From Streptomyces sp. LUP30 (lineage in GTDB: Bacteria; Actinomycetota; Actinomycetes; Streptomycetales; Streptomycetaceae), in assembly GCF_001746365.1 (NCBI RefSeq), contig NZ_MJAJ01000022.1:1-64000 (forward strand): a DNA stretch of 64,000 nt, read 5' to 3'. Numbering within the stretch: the first letter of the stretch is position 1; each line of letters starts with the position of its first letter. Shown here in pieces: positions 31,731-39,432 of the stretch. Under the pieces are notes generated by a model. That model was not told where the DNA came from and searched no databases. It saw nothing but the letters and a program-made list of their open reading frames with translations. The translations under genes and the position numbers were made by a program.

Positions 31731-32699
31731 GTGAGTCAACCGCCGCGTGGCGTCTGCCCGTTGTGCGGTGCGCCCAGGGCCGCGGACGGCGCCCCCGCAT
31801 GCGTCTGCGCCCGGCTCGCGTCCGACGCCCACCGCAGCGACCGCACGGCGCAGGCGGCCGCCGCCGAGGACTTCGACCCGGTGCGGATCCGGCCGTTCGT
31901 CGTGCTCGGCGACGACGGGAACCCCCAGGACGGCGCGCGTCCCGGCGCACGTCCCGAGAGCCCGGCCGTCCCCGCGCCGACGACCTCACAGGCCCCCGAC
32001 GAGCCGCCGTCCGCCCAGGAAGCCGACACGGTGGACGGGGTGGGCGGGTCGGGAGAAGGCGAGGAGCCCGGGGGGCCCGGGGGGCCCGACGCTCATGACG
32101 GGCCGTACCGCGGCCGGAGCCGGAGCCGCGTACGGCTGCTGGTCCTCGCCGGCGTCCTCGCGACCGCCGTCACCTTGGCCGTGCTCGCGGCAGTCCTCGG
32201 GTACGACGGCCCCGCACGCCACGACACCTCCGCCGAAGGCGTCCGGGCGCCGGTGCCCGAGGAGACGTCCGCGGGCGTCACGACGGCCGGACGGCCGTCC
32301 GCCCACGCCTCCCGGTCCCAGCCGCCGCCGACCCCCTCCCCCTCCCGCTCCGCAGGCGCGTCCGCCTCCGCCCCGGCCTCGGCGACTCCCGCACGCTCTG
32401 CCGGGCCGTCCCCGACGCCGTCCGCCGGCGCGACCGGCAGCGCGCCCGCAGAACCCGTTCCGACACAGTCCGCGCCCCCGGTCCTCCGCCTGGGCGACAC
32501 CGGCCCCGAGGTCGCCGAACTCCAGACCCGCCTGGGCCGGGCCGGGTACTACGACGGCCAGGCCGACGGCGCCTACAGCCGTCAGGTCGAGGCCGCGGTG
32601 CGCACGTACCAGCTCACCCGAGCCATCGTGAAGGACGAGTCCGGCGTCTACGGCGCCGCCACCCGGGCCTCCCTGGAAGCGGAGACGGCCGAGCCCTGA
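31731..32699 (+). CDS. Membrane protein: zinc-ribbon-like N-terminus, one TM helix, peptidoglycan-binding domain
   Basis: 322 residues from GTG 31731 (AGAAGGG upstream); ATG 31701 is in frame but has no ribosome site. Residues 8-25 (CPLCGAPRAADGAPACVC) look like a small zinc-binding knuckle in the cytoplasm. A helix near 138-160 (VRLLVLAGVLATAVTLAVLAAVLG) crosses the membrane. A Pro/Ser/Ala-rich linker spans the wall. The C-terminal peptidoglycan-binding type 1 domain (about 248-318) reads LRLGDTGPEVAELQTRLGRAGYYDGQADGAYSRQVEAAV. No catalytic domain is present. It may link a cytoplasmic partner to the wall. Confidence 0.87.
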   Translation: MSQPPRGVCPLCGAPRAADGAPACVCARLASDAHRSDRTAQAAAAEDFDPVRIRPFVVLGDDGNPQDGARPGARPESPAVPAPTTSQAPDEPPSAQEADTVDGVGGSGEGEEPGGPGGPDAHDGPYRGRSRSRVRLLVLAGVLATAVTLAVLAAVLGYDGPARHDTSAEGVRAPVPEETSAGVTTAGRPSAHASRSQPPPTPSPSRSAGASASAPASATPARSAGPSPTPSAGATGSAPAEPVPTQSAPPVLRLGDTGPEVAELQTRLGRAGYYDGQADGAYSRQVEAAVRTYQLTRAIVKDESGVYGAATRASLEAETAEP

Positions 32700-32751
32700 C
32701 CGCCGGCCGCCCGGCCCCCGCCCGCAGTCCCCAGCCCCCGGCCCGCAGTCC

Positions 32752-33015
32752 TCAGTCCTCGTCGCCCACCGGCTCGAACCGCCACCGGTGCACCGCCCGG
32801 GCCACCAACTCAGCGTCGGGCTCGGGCAGTTCGGGGAGCCCCGCGTCGTCGTACCCGGCGTCCCACCAGGTGATCACCAGCACCCGGTCCTGCGGGGCCC
32901 GGAAGGTCTCCCGGCGCAGCGGCCGCGGCGACAGCTCCTGCGCCCGCGCCCACGCCAGCAGTTCCCCGCCCCGCCCGGCGACCGCCCGGGCCTCCCACAT
33001 CAGCACGACGCTCAC
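32752..33015 (-). CDS. Small hypothetical protein downstream of tsaD
   Basis: 87 residues from GTG 33015, 10 bp after the tsaD stop, with GAGGA seven bases upstream, so it is the last gene of the tsaB-rimI-tsaD operon. The sequence (VLMWEARAVAGRGGELLAWARAQELS ... RVLVITWWDAGYDD) contains no motif I can name. The ferredoxin-like spacing of strands and helix suggests a small antibiotic-monooxygenase-like barrel, but this is only a guess. Confidence 0.75.
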   Translation of the reverse strand: MSVVLMWEARAVAGRGGELLAWARAQELSPRPLRRETFRAPQDRVLVITWWDAGYDDAGLPELPEPDAELVARAVHRWRFEPVGDED

Positions 33016-33025
33016 GACGCGATCC

Positions 33026-34129
33026 TCATGAGTAAAGGTTGCCCTTGGCGACCTCGTGCACATGGTCGTGGCCGTGGCCGTTCGGGCTGCCCGGCACATG
33101 CGGCTCGGTCACCGGCAGCGAGGAGTCCGCCGACAGGTCCCAGCTCGACGCCGCGCGCCCCCGGGCCACCATCTCCGCGCCCAGCGCCGCCACCATCGCG
33201 CCGTTGTCCGTGCACAGCTTGGGGCGCGGCACGCGCAGCCGGATGCCGGCGGCCTCGCAGCGCTCCCGGGCCAGGGCCCGCAGCCGGGTGTTCGCGGCCA
33301 CGCCGCCGCCGATCATCAGGTGGTCGACGCCCTCGTCCTTGCAGGCCCGCACCGCCTTACGGGTCAGGACGTCCACGACCGCCTCCTGGAAGGAGGCCGC
33401 CACGTCCCGCACCGGCACGTCCTCGCCCGCCGCCCGCTTCGCCTCGATCCAGCGGGCGACCGACGTCTTCAGCCCGGAGAAGGAGAAGTCGTACACCGGG
33501 TCGCGCGGGCCGGTGAGGCCGCGCGGGAACGCGATGGCCGTCGGATCGCCCTCGCGCGCGTAGCGGTCGATGACCGGGCCGCCCGGGAAGCCCAGGTTCA
33601 GCACCCGGGCGATCTTGTCGAAGGCCTCGCCCGCCGCGTCGTCGATGGTCGCCCCCATGGGGCGGACGTCGGAGGTGATGTCGGTGGACAGCAGCAGGGA
33701 GGAGTGGCCGCCGGACACCAGCAGGGCCATCGTGGGCTCGGGCAGCGCGCCGTGCTCCAGCTGGTCCACGCAGATGTGCGAGGCGAGGTGGTTCACGCCG
33801 TAGAGGGGCTTGCCGAGGGCGTAGGCGTACGCCTTCGCCGCCGAGACGCCGACCAGCAGCGCGCCGGCGAGGCCGGGGCCGGCCGTGACCGCGATGCCGT
33901 CGAGGTCCTTCGGGCTCACTCCCGCTTCCTTCAGCGCCCGGTCGATGGTCGGGACCATCGCCTCCAGGTGGGCCCGGGAGGCCACCTCGGGCACGACGCC
34001 GCCGAAGCGGGCGTGCTCGTCGACGCTGGAGGCGATCGCGTCCGCCAGCAGGGTCGTGCCGCGCACGACGCCGACGCCGGTCTCGTCGCAGGAGGTCTCG
34101 ATCCCCAGTACGAGGGGTTCGTCAGCCAT
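33026..34129 (-). CDS. tsaD: tRNA N6-adenosine threonylcarbamoyltransferase TsaD
   Basis: 367 residues. It transfers threonylcarbamoyl to A37 of ANN-decoding tRNAs, working with TsaB and TsaE. ASKHA-fold motifs are present: LGIETSCDETGVGVV, metal ligands His114 and His118 in NHLASH, and the C-terminal IGGGVAANTRLR with Asp of KLCTDNGAMVA. It overlaps rimI by 8 bp, pointing to coupled translation. Mycobacteria keep the same order (tsaD, rimI, tsaB, tsaE, alr). Confidence 0.98.
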   Translation of the reverse strand: MADEPLVLGIETSCDETGVGVVRGTTLLADAIASSVDEHARFGGVVPEVASRAHLEAMVPTIDRALKEAGVSPKDLDGIAVTAGPGLAGALLVGVSAAKAYAYALGKPLYGVNHLASHICVDQLEHGALPEPTMALLVSGGHSSLLLSTDITSDVRPMGATIDDAAGEAFDKIARVLNLGFPGGPVIDRYAREGDPTAIAFPRGLTGPRDPVYDFSFSGLKTSVARWIEAKRAAGEDVPVRDVAASFQEAVVDVLTRKAVRACKDEGVDHLMIGGGVAANTRLRALARERCEAAGIRLRVPRPKLCTDNGAMVAALGAEMVARGRAASSWDLSADSSLPVTEPHVPGSPNGHGHDHVHEVAKGNLYS

Positions 34130-34676
34130 TGGTCTCGGTTCCTTGCGTTCCGGCTACGGATGTCGTCGGGTCGGTCAGGCGCATCACCAGGGCGTCCACG
34201 TTCCCCGGCTGGTAGTAGCCGCGGCGGAAGCCGATGGCCTCGAAGCCGAAGCGTTCGTAGAGCTTCTGGGCGCGGACGTTGTCGATCCGGCACTCCAGCA
34301 TGACCTCGGCGCACTCGAACGCGGTCGCCGCGCGCAGCAGTTCCGTCAGCAGGCGGCCGCCGAGGCCGGTGCCCCAGTGGTCGCGGGCGACGGCGATGGT
34401 CTGGACGTCGGCGAGGTCCCCGGCGGCGGCCAGGCCGGCGTACCCGACGATCCGCTCGCCGGCGTTCCCGTCACCGTCGTCGCGCCGGTCGACGGCGACG
34501 AGGTACCGCCGGGTCGCCTCGGGACCGCGGGCGTGGGCCAGGTCGGACCAGAACATGCCCCGCGACCAGGCGTCCTCGGGGAAGAGGTCCTTCTCCAGCT
34601 CCAGCACGGGCTCGATGTCCCACCAGCGCATCTCGCGCAGCACGGGCTGCCCGGGCGGGTTGACGGTCTCGGTCAC
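34122..34676 (-). CDS. rimI: Ribosomal protein S18-alanine N-acetyltransferase RimI
   Basis: 184 residues with a GNAT fold: MRWWDIEPVLELEKDLFPEDAWS opens the domain, and the acetyl-CoA site is IAVARDHWGTGLGGRLLTELL. The ending AQKLYERFGFEAIGFRRGYY is typical of RimI. It acetylates the N-terminal Ala of S18 (or other N-termini). The GTG start overlaps the tsaB stop (GTGA), and its own end overlaps tsaD. Confidence 0.93.
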   Translation of the reverse strand: MTETVNPPGQPVLREMRWWDIEPVLELEKDLFPEDAWSRGMFWSDLAHARGPEATRRYLVAVDRRDDGDGNAGERIVGYAGLAAAGDLADVQTIAVARDHWGTGLGGRLLTELLRAATAFECAEVMLECRIDNVRAQKLYERFGFEAIGFRRGYYQPGNVDALVMRLTDPTTSVAGTQGTETNG

Positions 34677-35326
34677 TTGGGGGTGACCACCTTGTAGTTC
34701 TTGGGCACCTGGGCGTCAGGGCGGCGCAGATACAGCGGGCGCGGGGCCGGGAGTTCCTCGCCCGCGGCCAGCCTCTCGGCGGCGAGACCCGCGAGGGCCG
34801 CGGCGGAGACGTGTTCGGGCTCGTGCGCGTTCGGGAAGGCGTCCGGGTAGAGCAGCGCGCCCGCGCCGACGGCGGGCAGCCCGGCCACCTCGTCGGCGAT
34901 GTCTGCGGGCCGGTCCACGGCGGGGCCCGAGAGCCGCGTGCGGGCGTCGGCGTAGCGGGCCCAGTAGACCTCCTTGCGGCGGGCGTCGGTCGCCACGACG
35001 AAGGGTCCTTCCAGGTCGGACGCGTAGGCGAGCCCGTCGAGCGTGCACAGGCCGTACACGGGGACGCCGAGCGCGAGTCCGAAGGTGTCGGCGGTCATCA
35101 GGCCGACGCGCAGCCCCGTGTAGGGGCCGGGCCCGACGCCGACGACGATCCCGGTGACGGCGTCGAGCCGTAGCCCGGCCCCGGCGAGCAGCCGGTCGAC
35201 GGCCGGCAGCAGCAGCTCACCGTGCCGGCGCGCGTCCACCTGTGCGGAGGAGGCGACGACGTCCGTGCCGTCGTGCAGCGCGACGGTGACGGCGGGGGTG
35301 GCGGTATCCAGAGCGAGCAAGAGCAC
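34673..35326 (-). CDS. tsaB: tRNA threonylcarbamoyladenosine biosynthesis protein TsaB
   Basis: 217 residues. It is a catalytically inactive ASKHA paralogue of TsaD that serves as its scaffold. Motifs: LLALDTATPAVTVAL at the start and GVGPGPYTGLRVGLMTADTFGLALG near 66-90. GTG start at 35326. It is the first gene of the tsaB-rimI-tsaD unit and is transcribed divergently from the transpeptidase-like gene, with 111 bp between for both promoters. Confidence 0.96.
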   Translation of the reverse strand: MLLLALDTATPAVTVALHDGTDVVASSAQVDARRHGELLLPAVDRLLAGAGLRLDAVTGIVVGVGPGPYTGLRVGLMTADTFGLALGVPVYGLCTLDGLAYASDLEGPFVVATDARRKEVYWARYADARTRLSGPAVDRPADIADEVAGLPAVGAGALLYPDAFPNAHEPEHVSAAALAGLAAERLAAGEELPAPRPLYLRRPDAQVPKNYKVVTPK

Positions 35327-35437
35327 GCGAACAGCCTACGGCTCCCGTGCCCGGGAATCAGCCGCGCCGGCCGAACGTCCGATCACTGCTAACGTCGCCG
35401 CGAAAGGTGACGTACAGGACAGACGGGACGGTCGGCG

Positions 35438-35983
35438 ATGCCAGGCAACAGCTCGACTTTCGTGGCCGGGCTCACCGCTGCGGCCCTGGCTGCGGTCGGG
35501 TTCCTCGCCTTCCAGGCGTCGGCGAGCGCACCCGCCGACCTGGCCGGGGGACAGCGCGCCGGGGCACCGGCGAAGACCGCCCCCCGGGACCCACGGCATC
35601 CGACCGCGCTGCCGGCCGGCTCCGGCGCGGGCGAGCGGGTCGTCTACTCCCTGACCGCAGACCGGGTCTGGCTGGTCGGACCGAACGACGTGGTCACGCG
35701 CACGTTCAAGGTCGCCCCCGGCAGCGTGGACCCGCTCCCGGGCAGCTATGCCGTCACCTCCCGCTCGGGCGCCGTCACCGGCACCGACGGCACACCCATC
35801 GAGCACGTCGTGCGCTTCACCACCGTGCGGGACGCGACGATCGGCTTCAGCGCCGCGCTGGACGGCTCGATGCCGGAGCCCGACCCCGCCGTGCGGACGG
35901 GCGGCATCCGGGAGACGGTCGCGGACGGCGCCGCGATGTGGACGTTCGCGACGATCGGACGAGGGATCGTCGTCGTCCCCTAG
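35438..35983 (+). CDS. Exported L,D-transpeptidase-fold protein lacking the catalytic cysteine
   Basis: 181 residues. An N-terminal hydrophobic signal or anchor (FVAGLTAAALAAVGFLAFQASA, 8-29) is followed by a short linker and a domain (about 67-181) laid out like a YkuD-type transpeptidase: RVWLVGPNDVVTRTFKVAPGSVDPLPGSYAVTSRS, then a strand with EHVVRF and the ending MWTFATIGRGIVVV. Where active enzymes have SHGCIR, this protein reads RTGGIRE, with Gly156 at the Cys position, and the preceding His is absent. It cannot be a normal transpeptidase. A peptidoglycan-binding or regulatory role is inferred. An active family member is encoded at 39433-40305. Confidence 0.75.
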   Translation: MPGNSSTFVAGLTAAALAAVGFLAFQASASAPADLAGGQRAGAPAKTAPRDPRHPTALPAGSGAGERVVYSLTADRVWLVGPNDVVTRTFKVAPGSVDPLPGSYAVTSRSGAVTGTDGTPIEHVVRFTTVRDATIGFSAALDGSMPEPDPAVRTGGIRETVADGAAMWTFATIGRGIVVVP

Positions 35984-36038
35984 CAGTGACCCCGTAGGAG
36001 TGATCCCGTGGGGGTGATCCCCGGCTCGGGCGGACGAC

Positions 36039-36212
36039 TCAGGCGGCCCTGCGGTGCCGGGCCGCGGCCCTCGTGACCGTCTCCGGGTCGGGCAGCCGCG
36101 GCGGCGTCGAGACGGCCTCCGCGGCCGCGCAGGAGGCCAGCAGGTCGCGCATCGACACGCCGGCGACCGGGGTCGGCCGCGCGGGCCGGGGCGTGGGCTC
36201 GGGGACCGGCAT
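36039..36212 (-). CDS. 57-residue protein of unknown function behind an operator-like palindrome
   Basis: Starts at ATG 36212, chosen for its AGGAGG five bases upstream; an ATG at 36242 is in frame but has no ribosome site and lies in the palindrome. The protein begins MPVPEPTPRPARPTPVAGVS, then SMRDLLASCAAAEAVSTPP and an Arg-rich end. It has one Cys, no signal peptide and no known domain. Expression is probably controlled at the palindrome 30 bp upstream. Confidence 0.65.
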   Translation of the reverse strand: MPVPEPTPRPARPTPVAGVSMRDLLASCAAAEAVSTPPRLPDPETVTRAAARHRRAA

Positions 36213-36241
36213 GAACGCCTCCTGCGGTTCGGGGGCGGGCA

Positions 36242-36261
36242 TGGTTAGGTAGACCTAACCA
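36242..36261. promoter_or_regulatory. 20-bp perfect palindrome resembling an iron box
   Basis: TGGTTAGGT-AG-ACCTAACCA. It contains the TTAGGT / ACCTAA and GGTTAG / CTAACC half-sites of DtxR/DmdR-type iron boxes, but their spacing differs from the standard 19-bp site. It sits just upstream of the small gene at 36039-36212. Confidence 0.7.
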
Positions 36262-36372
36262 CGAACTCGATACCATGTGACCACGGAAAAGACACCGGAC
36301 GCAACATTTTGCCGACGCCCTGTCGGAACATTCACGGGTCGGCGCACACGCCGGGCGGCCGCGTCCGGGACG

Positions 36373-36906
36373 TCAGGCCGACAGCACGCCGAGGTCCGCC
36401 GCGGCCCACCGCTGCCCGAGCCCCGTCACCGTCACATGGCGCACCTCGTCGGAGGTGTCGCCGACGGCCCGGTGGATGCGGATGTGCAGCCGGTCGTCGG
36501 TCAGCTCCTCGACCTTGCCCTCGCCCCACTCCACGACGATCACCGAGTCCGGCAGCGAGACGTCGAGGTCCAGGTCCTCCATCTCGTCGAGCCCGCCGCC
36601 CAGGCGGTACGCATCGACGTGGACGAGCGGCGGGCCGCCGGCCAGCGAAGGGTGCACACGGGCGATCACGAAGGTCGGCGAGGTGACCGCGCCCCGGACC
36701 CCGAGCCCTTCGCCGAGCCCGCGGGTGAGGGTCGTCTTGCCCGCCCCGAGCTCTCCGCTGAGCATCACGAGATCGCCGGCGCGCAACAGCCCGGCCAGAC
36801 GACGCCCCATGTCCCCCATCGCCTCGGGCGAGTCGACGACGATGTCCACGCGCTTCTCCGCCGCCTCGGGCTCAGCCGGGCTGTGCGGTGCTGCTGGTGC
36901 TTCCAT
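36373..36906 (-). CDS. tsaE: tRNA t6A ATPase TsaE
   Basis: 177 residues. The P-loop is GELGAGKTTLTRGLGEGLG, with SPTFVIARVH and the Walker-like VIVVEWGEG region. It is the ATPase that resets the TsaB-TsaD complex. It is separated from tsaB by two inserted genes, but it keeps orientation and lies next to the alpha/beta hydrolase and alr as in mycobacteria. Its start lies 35 bp inside the upstream hydrolase gene in another frame. Confidence 0.95.
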   Translation of the reverse strand: MEAPAAPHSPAEPEAAEKRVDIVVDSPEAMGDMGRRLAGLLRAGDLVMLSGELGAGKTTLTRGLGEGLGVRGAVTSPTFVIARVHPSLAGGPPLVHVDAYRLGGGLDEMEDLDLDVSLPDSVIVVEWGEGKVEELTDDRLHIRIHRAVGDTSDEVRHVTVTGLGQRWAAADLGVLSA

Positions 36907-38146
36907 AACCGTTCACGGTAGCCCCTGCGGGCACGGCGCCCGCACGGGTGAGCAGGTCGGCGAGCCGGTCGGTGACCACTTCCGGGTGTTCCAGCATCAC
37001 CAGGTGCCCGGCGTCCGGCACGAGCACCAGTTCCGCGTCCGGCAGCAGGTCGGCGATGGCCTCGCTGTGCTCGCTCGGCGTGACCAGATCCCCGGTCCCG
37101 GCCAGCACCAGCACCGGCATGTCCGTGAAACAGGCGAGCGCCTCGGTCTTGTCGTGATCGGTGAACGCCGGATAGAACTCGGCGACGACGTCGATCGGCG
37201 TGCTCTCGATCATCCGCTCGGCGAACCTCGCCACGGCCGGGTCCACGTCCCGCGAGGCGAACGAGTACCGCTTGATGATCCCGGCGAACAGGTCGGCGGT
37301 CACCCGCCGCCCCTTCTCCACCAGGGCCGCCTGCTGCCCGAGGGCCTTCAGCACGCCCGGCAGGACCCGCCGCACGGCGTTCACGCCCGCGACCGGCAGC
37401 CCGAAGTTGACCTCGCCGAGCCGCCCGGACGAGGTGCCGACGAAAGCCGTGGCCACCACCCGCTCGCGGATGAGCTCGGGGTACAGCGCGGCCAGGGCCA
37501 TCACCGTCATCCCGCCCATGGAGTGCCCGACCAGCACGATCGGCCCCTCCGGCGCCGCAGCGTCGAGGACGGCCTTCAGATCGCGCCCCAGCTGGTCGAT
37601 GGTGACGGGCACGCCGTCCTGCGTCTGGGCCCGGCCCCGCTCGGAGCGGCCGTGGCTGCGCTGGTCCCAGTGCACGGTCCGCACGACCCCCCGCAGAGCC
37701 GCCCGCTGGTAGTGCCAGGAATCCTGGTTGAGGCAGTAGCCGTGACTGAAGACCACGGTGACGGGGAGCGGGGCCTTGCGCCCGAACAGCCTGCGCCGCC
37801 GGTTCGCCGGGCCGCCCTGCGGCTCGGCCTCGTCGACCTCGTAGTAGAGCTCGGTGCCGTCGTCGGCGTGCGCCTTGCCCGGGGCGCCGCGGAGGCCGCC
37901 GTACGGCCCCGCCGAGTCCAGGGCCAGCCGGGCCTTCGCCCGCATGCCGCGCCCCACGGTCATCCGCTCCAGGGCCACGCCCGCCGCGGCGCCCGCGGCG
38001 ATCACGCCTATCGCGGCGCCCGCGACGCCGGTCGCCCGGCGCCAGCCCCCGGCCGCCCCCGTGGCGGAGACGGCGACGACCGCCGTGGCGGCGCTCGCCA
38101 CCGCCTCCGCGCCGGACGCCACCACCTCCGCGCTGCTCTCGCTCAC
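36872..38146 (-). CDS. Alpha/beta hydrolase with N-terminal membrane segment
   Basis: 424 residues from GTG 38146 (GGGAG upstream). The N-terminal Ala/Gly-rich hydrophobic stretch (GVAGAAIGVIAAGAAAGVALE, near 37-60) may anchor it. The hydrolase fold has VVFSHGYCLNQDSWHYQ (oxyanion region), WDQRSHGRS, the nucleophile elbow GHSMGG, the Asp in LAGTGDLVTP and the His in VPDAGHLVMLE, so the triad is complete. The substrate is unknown. It overlaps tsaE by 35 bp. Confidence 0.9.
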   Translation of the reverse strand: MSESSAEVVASGAEAVASAATAVVAVSATGAAGGWRRATGVAGAAIGVIAAGAAAGVALERMTVGRGMRAKARLALDSAGPYGGLRGAPGKAHADDGTELYYEVDEAEPQGGPANRRRRLFGRKAPLPVTVVFSHGYCLNQDSWHYQRAALRGVVRTVHWDQRSHGRSERGRAQTQDGVPVTIDQLGRDLKAVLDAAAPEGPIVLVGHSMGGMTVMALAALYPELIRERVVATAFVGTSSGRLGEVNFGLPVAGVNAVRRVLPGVLKALGQQAALVEKGRRVTADLFAGIIKRYSFASRDVDPAVARFAERMIESTPIDVVAEFYPAFTDHDKTEALACFTDMPVLVLAGTGDLVTPSEHSEAIADLLPDAELVLVPDAGHLVMLEHPEVVTDRLADLLTRAGAVPAGATVNGYGSTSSTAQPG

Positions 38147-38234
38147 GTACCGCTCCCTCTTCGGCCGATGTCCGTCACCTGACTGCCGGTTACCCGTCTC
38201 GTTGCGCATTCACCTGAGTCGGGCGCCGGACGCG

Positions 38235-39398
38235 TCATTCATTCACATAGACGCGGGGAACCCGCACTCCGATGCGCGTGACGATCTCGTATCCGATGGT
38301 TCCGGCCGCCTGCGCCCAGTCCTGCGCCGTGGGCTCCCCGCGGTCGCCGGGGCCGAAGAGGACCGCCTCCGCTCCGGGCCCGGGCTCGTCGCCGCCGAGG
38401 TCGACGACGAACTGGTCCATGGCGATGCGTCCGGCGGCCGTCCGCCACTTGCCGCCGACCAGCACCGGGCCGGTCCCGGAGGCGTGCCGCGGGACGCCGT
38501 CGGCGTACCCGAGGGGCACCAGGCCGAGCGTCGTCGCCCCCGGGGTCACGTAGTGGTGGCCGTAGCTCACGCCGTGGCCGCCCGGGACGTGCTTCACCAG
38601 GGCCAGCGGGGCCGCGAGGGTCATCGCCGGGCGCAGTCCGAGGTCGGCGGCGGAGCCCAGCTCGGGGGCGGGCGAGAGGCCGTACATCGCGATGCCCGGG
38701 CGGACGAGGTCGAGGTGGGTCTCCGGGAGCGTGAGCGTGGCCGGGGAGTTGGCGATGTGCCGCACCTCAGGCCGGGCGCCTTCTCTCTCGGCGTGGGCCG
38801 TCATCTCGTGGAACAGGGCGAGCTGGGCGGCGATGGAGGGGTGCCCGGGCTCGTCGGCGCAGGCGAGGTGCGACCACAGGCCGGTGATCCGCAGCAACCC
38901 CTCGCGCTCGGCGCGCAGCGCCCGCGCCACGAGCTCGGGCCAGTCGGCGGGCTGGCAGCCGTTGCGTCCGAGCCCGGTGTCGGCCTTGAGCTGCACCCGG
39001 GCCGGCCGGCCGGCGGCGCGGGCCGCCTCCTCGATCTCACGCAGCGCCCACAGCCCGCTCGCGGACACGTCGAGGCCCGCCTCGACGGCCTCCCGCCAGG
39101 GGCCGCCCGGCGTCCACAGCCAGCACATGATCCGGACGTCGGCGGGCAGGGCGCCGTCCGCGCGCAGTGCCAGCGCCTCCTCGGGCGTGGCGGTGCCCAC
39201 CCAGGTGGCGCCGGCCCGGACGGCCGCGCGGGCGCACGGCAGGGCGCCGTGGCCGTACCCGTCGGCCTTCACCACGGCCATGAACGCCGCGCCCGGCGCC
39301 GTGGCGCGCAGGGTCCGCACATTGGCCCGCAGCGCGGCCAGGTCGATCTCGGCGCGGGCGCGCGACGGGGCGGTGGTCAGGTCGGCAGTCTCACTCAT
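38235..39398 (-). CDS. alr: Alanine racemase
   Basis: 387 residues from ATG 39398. It is a PLP enzyme making D-alanine for peptidoglycan. The PLP lysine is Lys44 in AVVKADGYGHG, and the catalytic tyrosine lies in GVSYGHHYVTPG. GLWSHLACAD and the C-terminal Greek-key domain (GRIAMDQFVVDLG) fit the family. The position upstream of tsaE and the hydrolase matches the mycobacterial alr neighbourhood. An L,D-transpeptidase gene lies 34 bp upstream on the same strand. Confidence 0.97.
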   Translation of the reverse strand: MSETADLTTAPSRARAEIDLAALRANVRTLRATAPGAAFMAVVKADGYGHGALPCARAAVRAGATWVGTATPEEALALRADGALPADVRIMCWLWTPGGPWREAVEAGLDVSASGLWALREIEEAARAAGRPARVQLKADTGLGRNGCQPADWPELVARALRAEREGLLRITGLWSHLACADEPGHPSIAAQLALFHEMTAHAEREGARPEVRHIANSPATLTLPETHLDLVRPGIAMYGLSPAPELGSAADLGLRPAMTLAAPLALVKHVPGGHGVSYGHHYVTPGATTLGLVPLGYADGVPRHASGTGPVLVGGKWRTAAGRIAMDQFVVDLGGDEPGPGAEAVLFGPGDRGEPTAQDWAQAAGTIGYEIVTRIGVRVPRVYVNE

Positions 39399-39432
39399 CG
39401 CGCCCAGTGTCTCAGAGCGCCCGGACCGCCCC

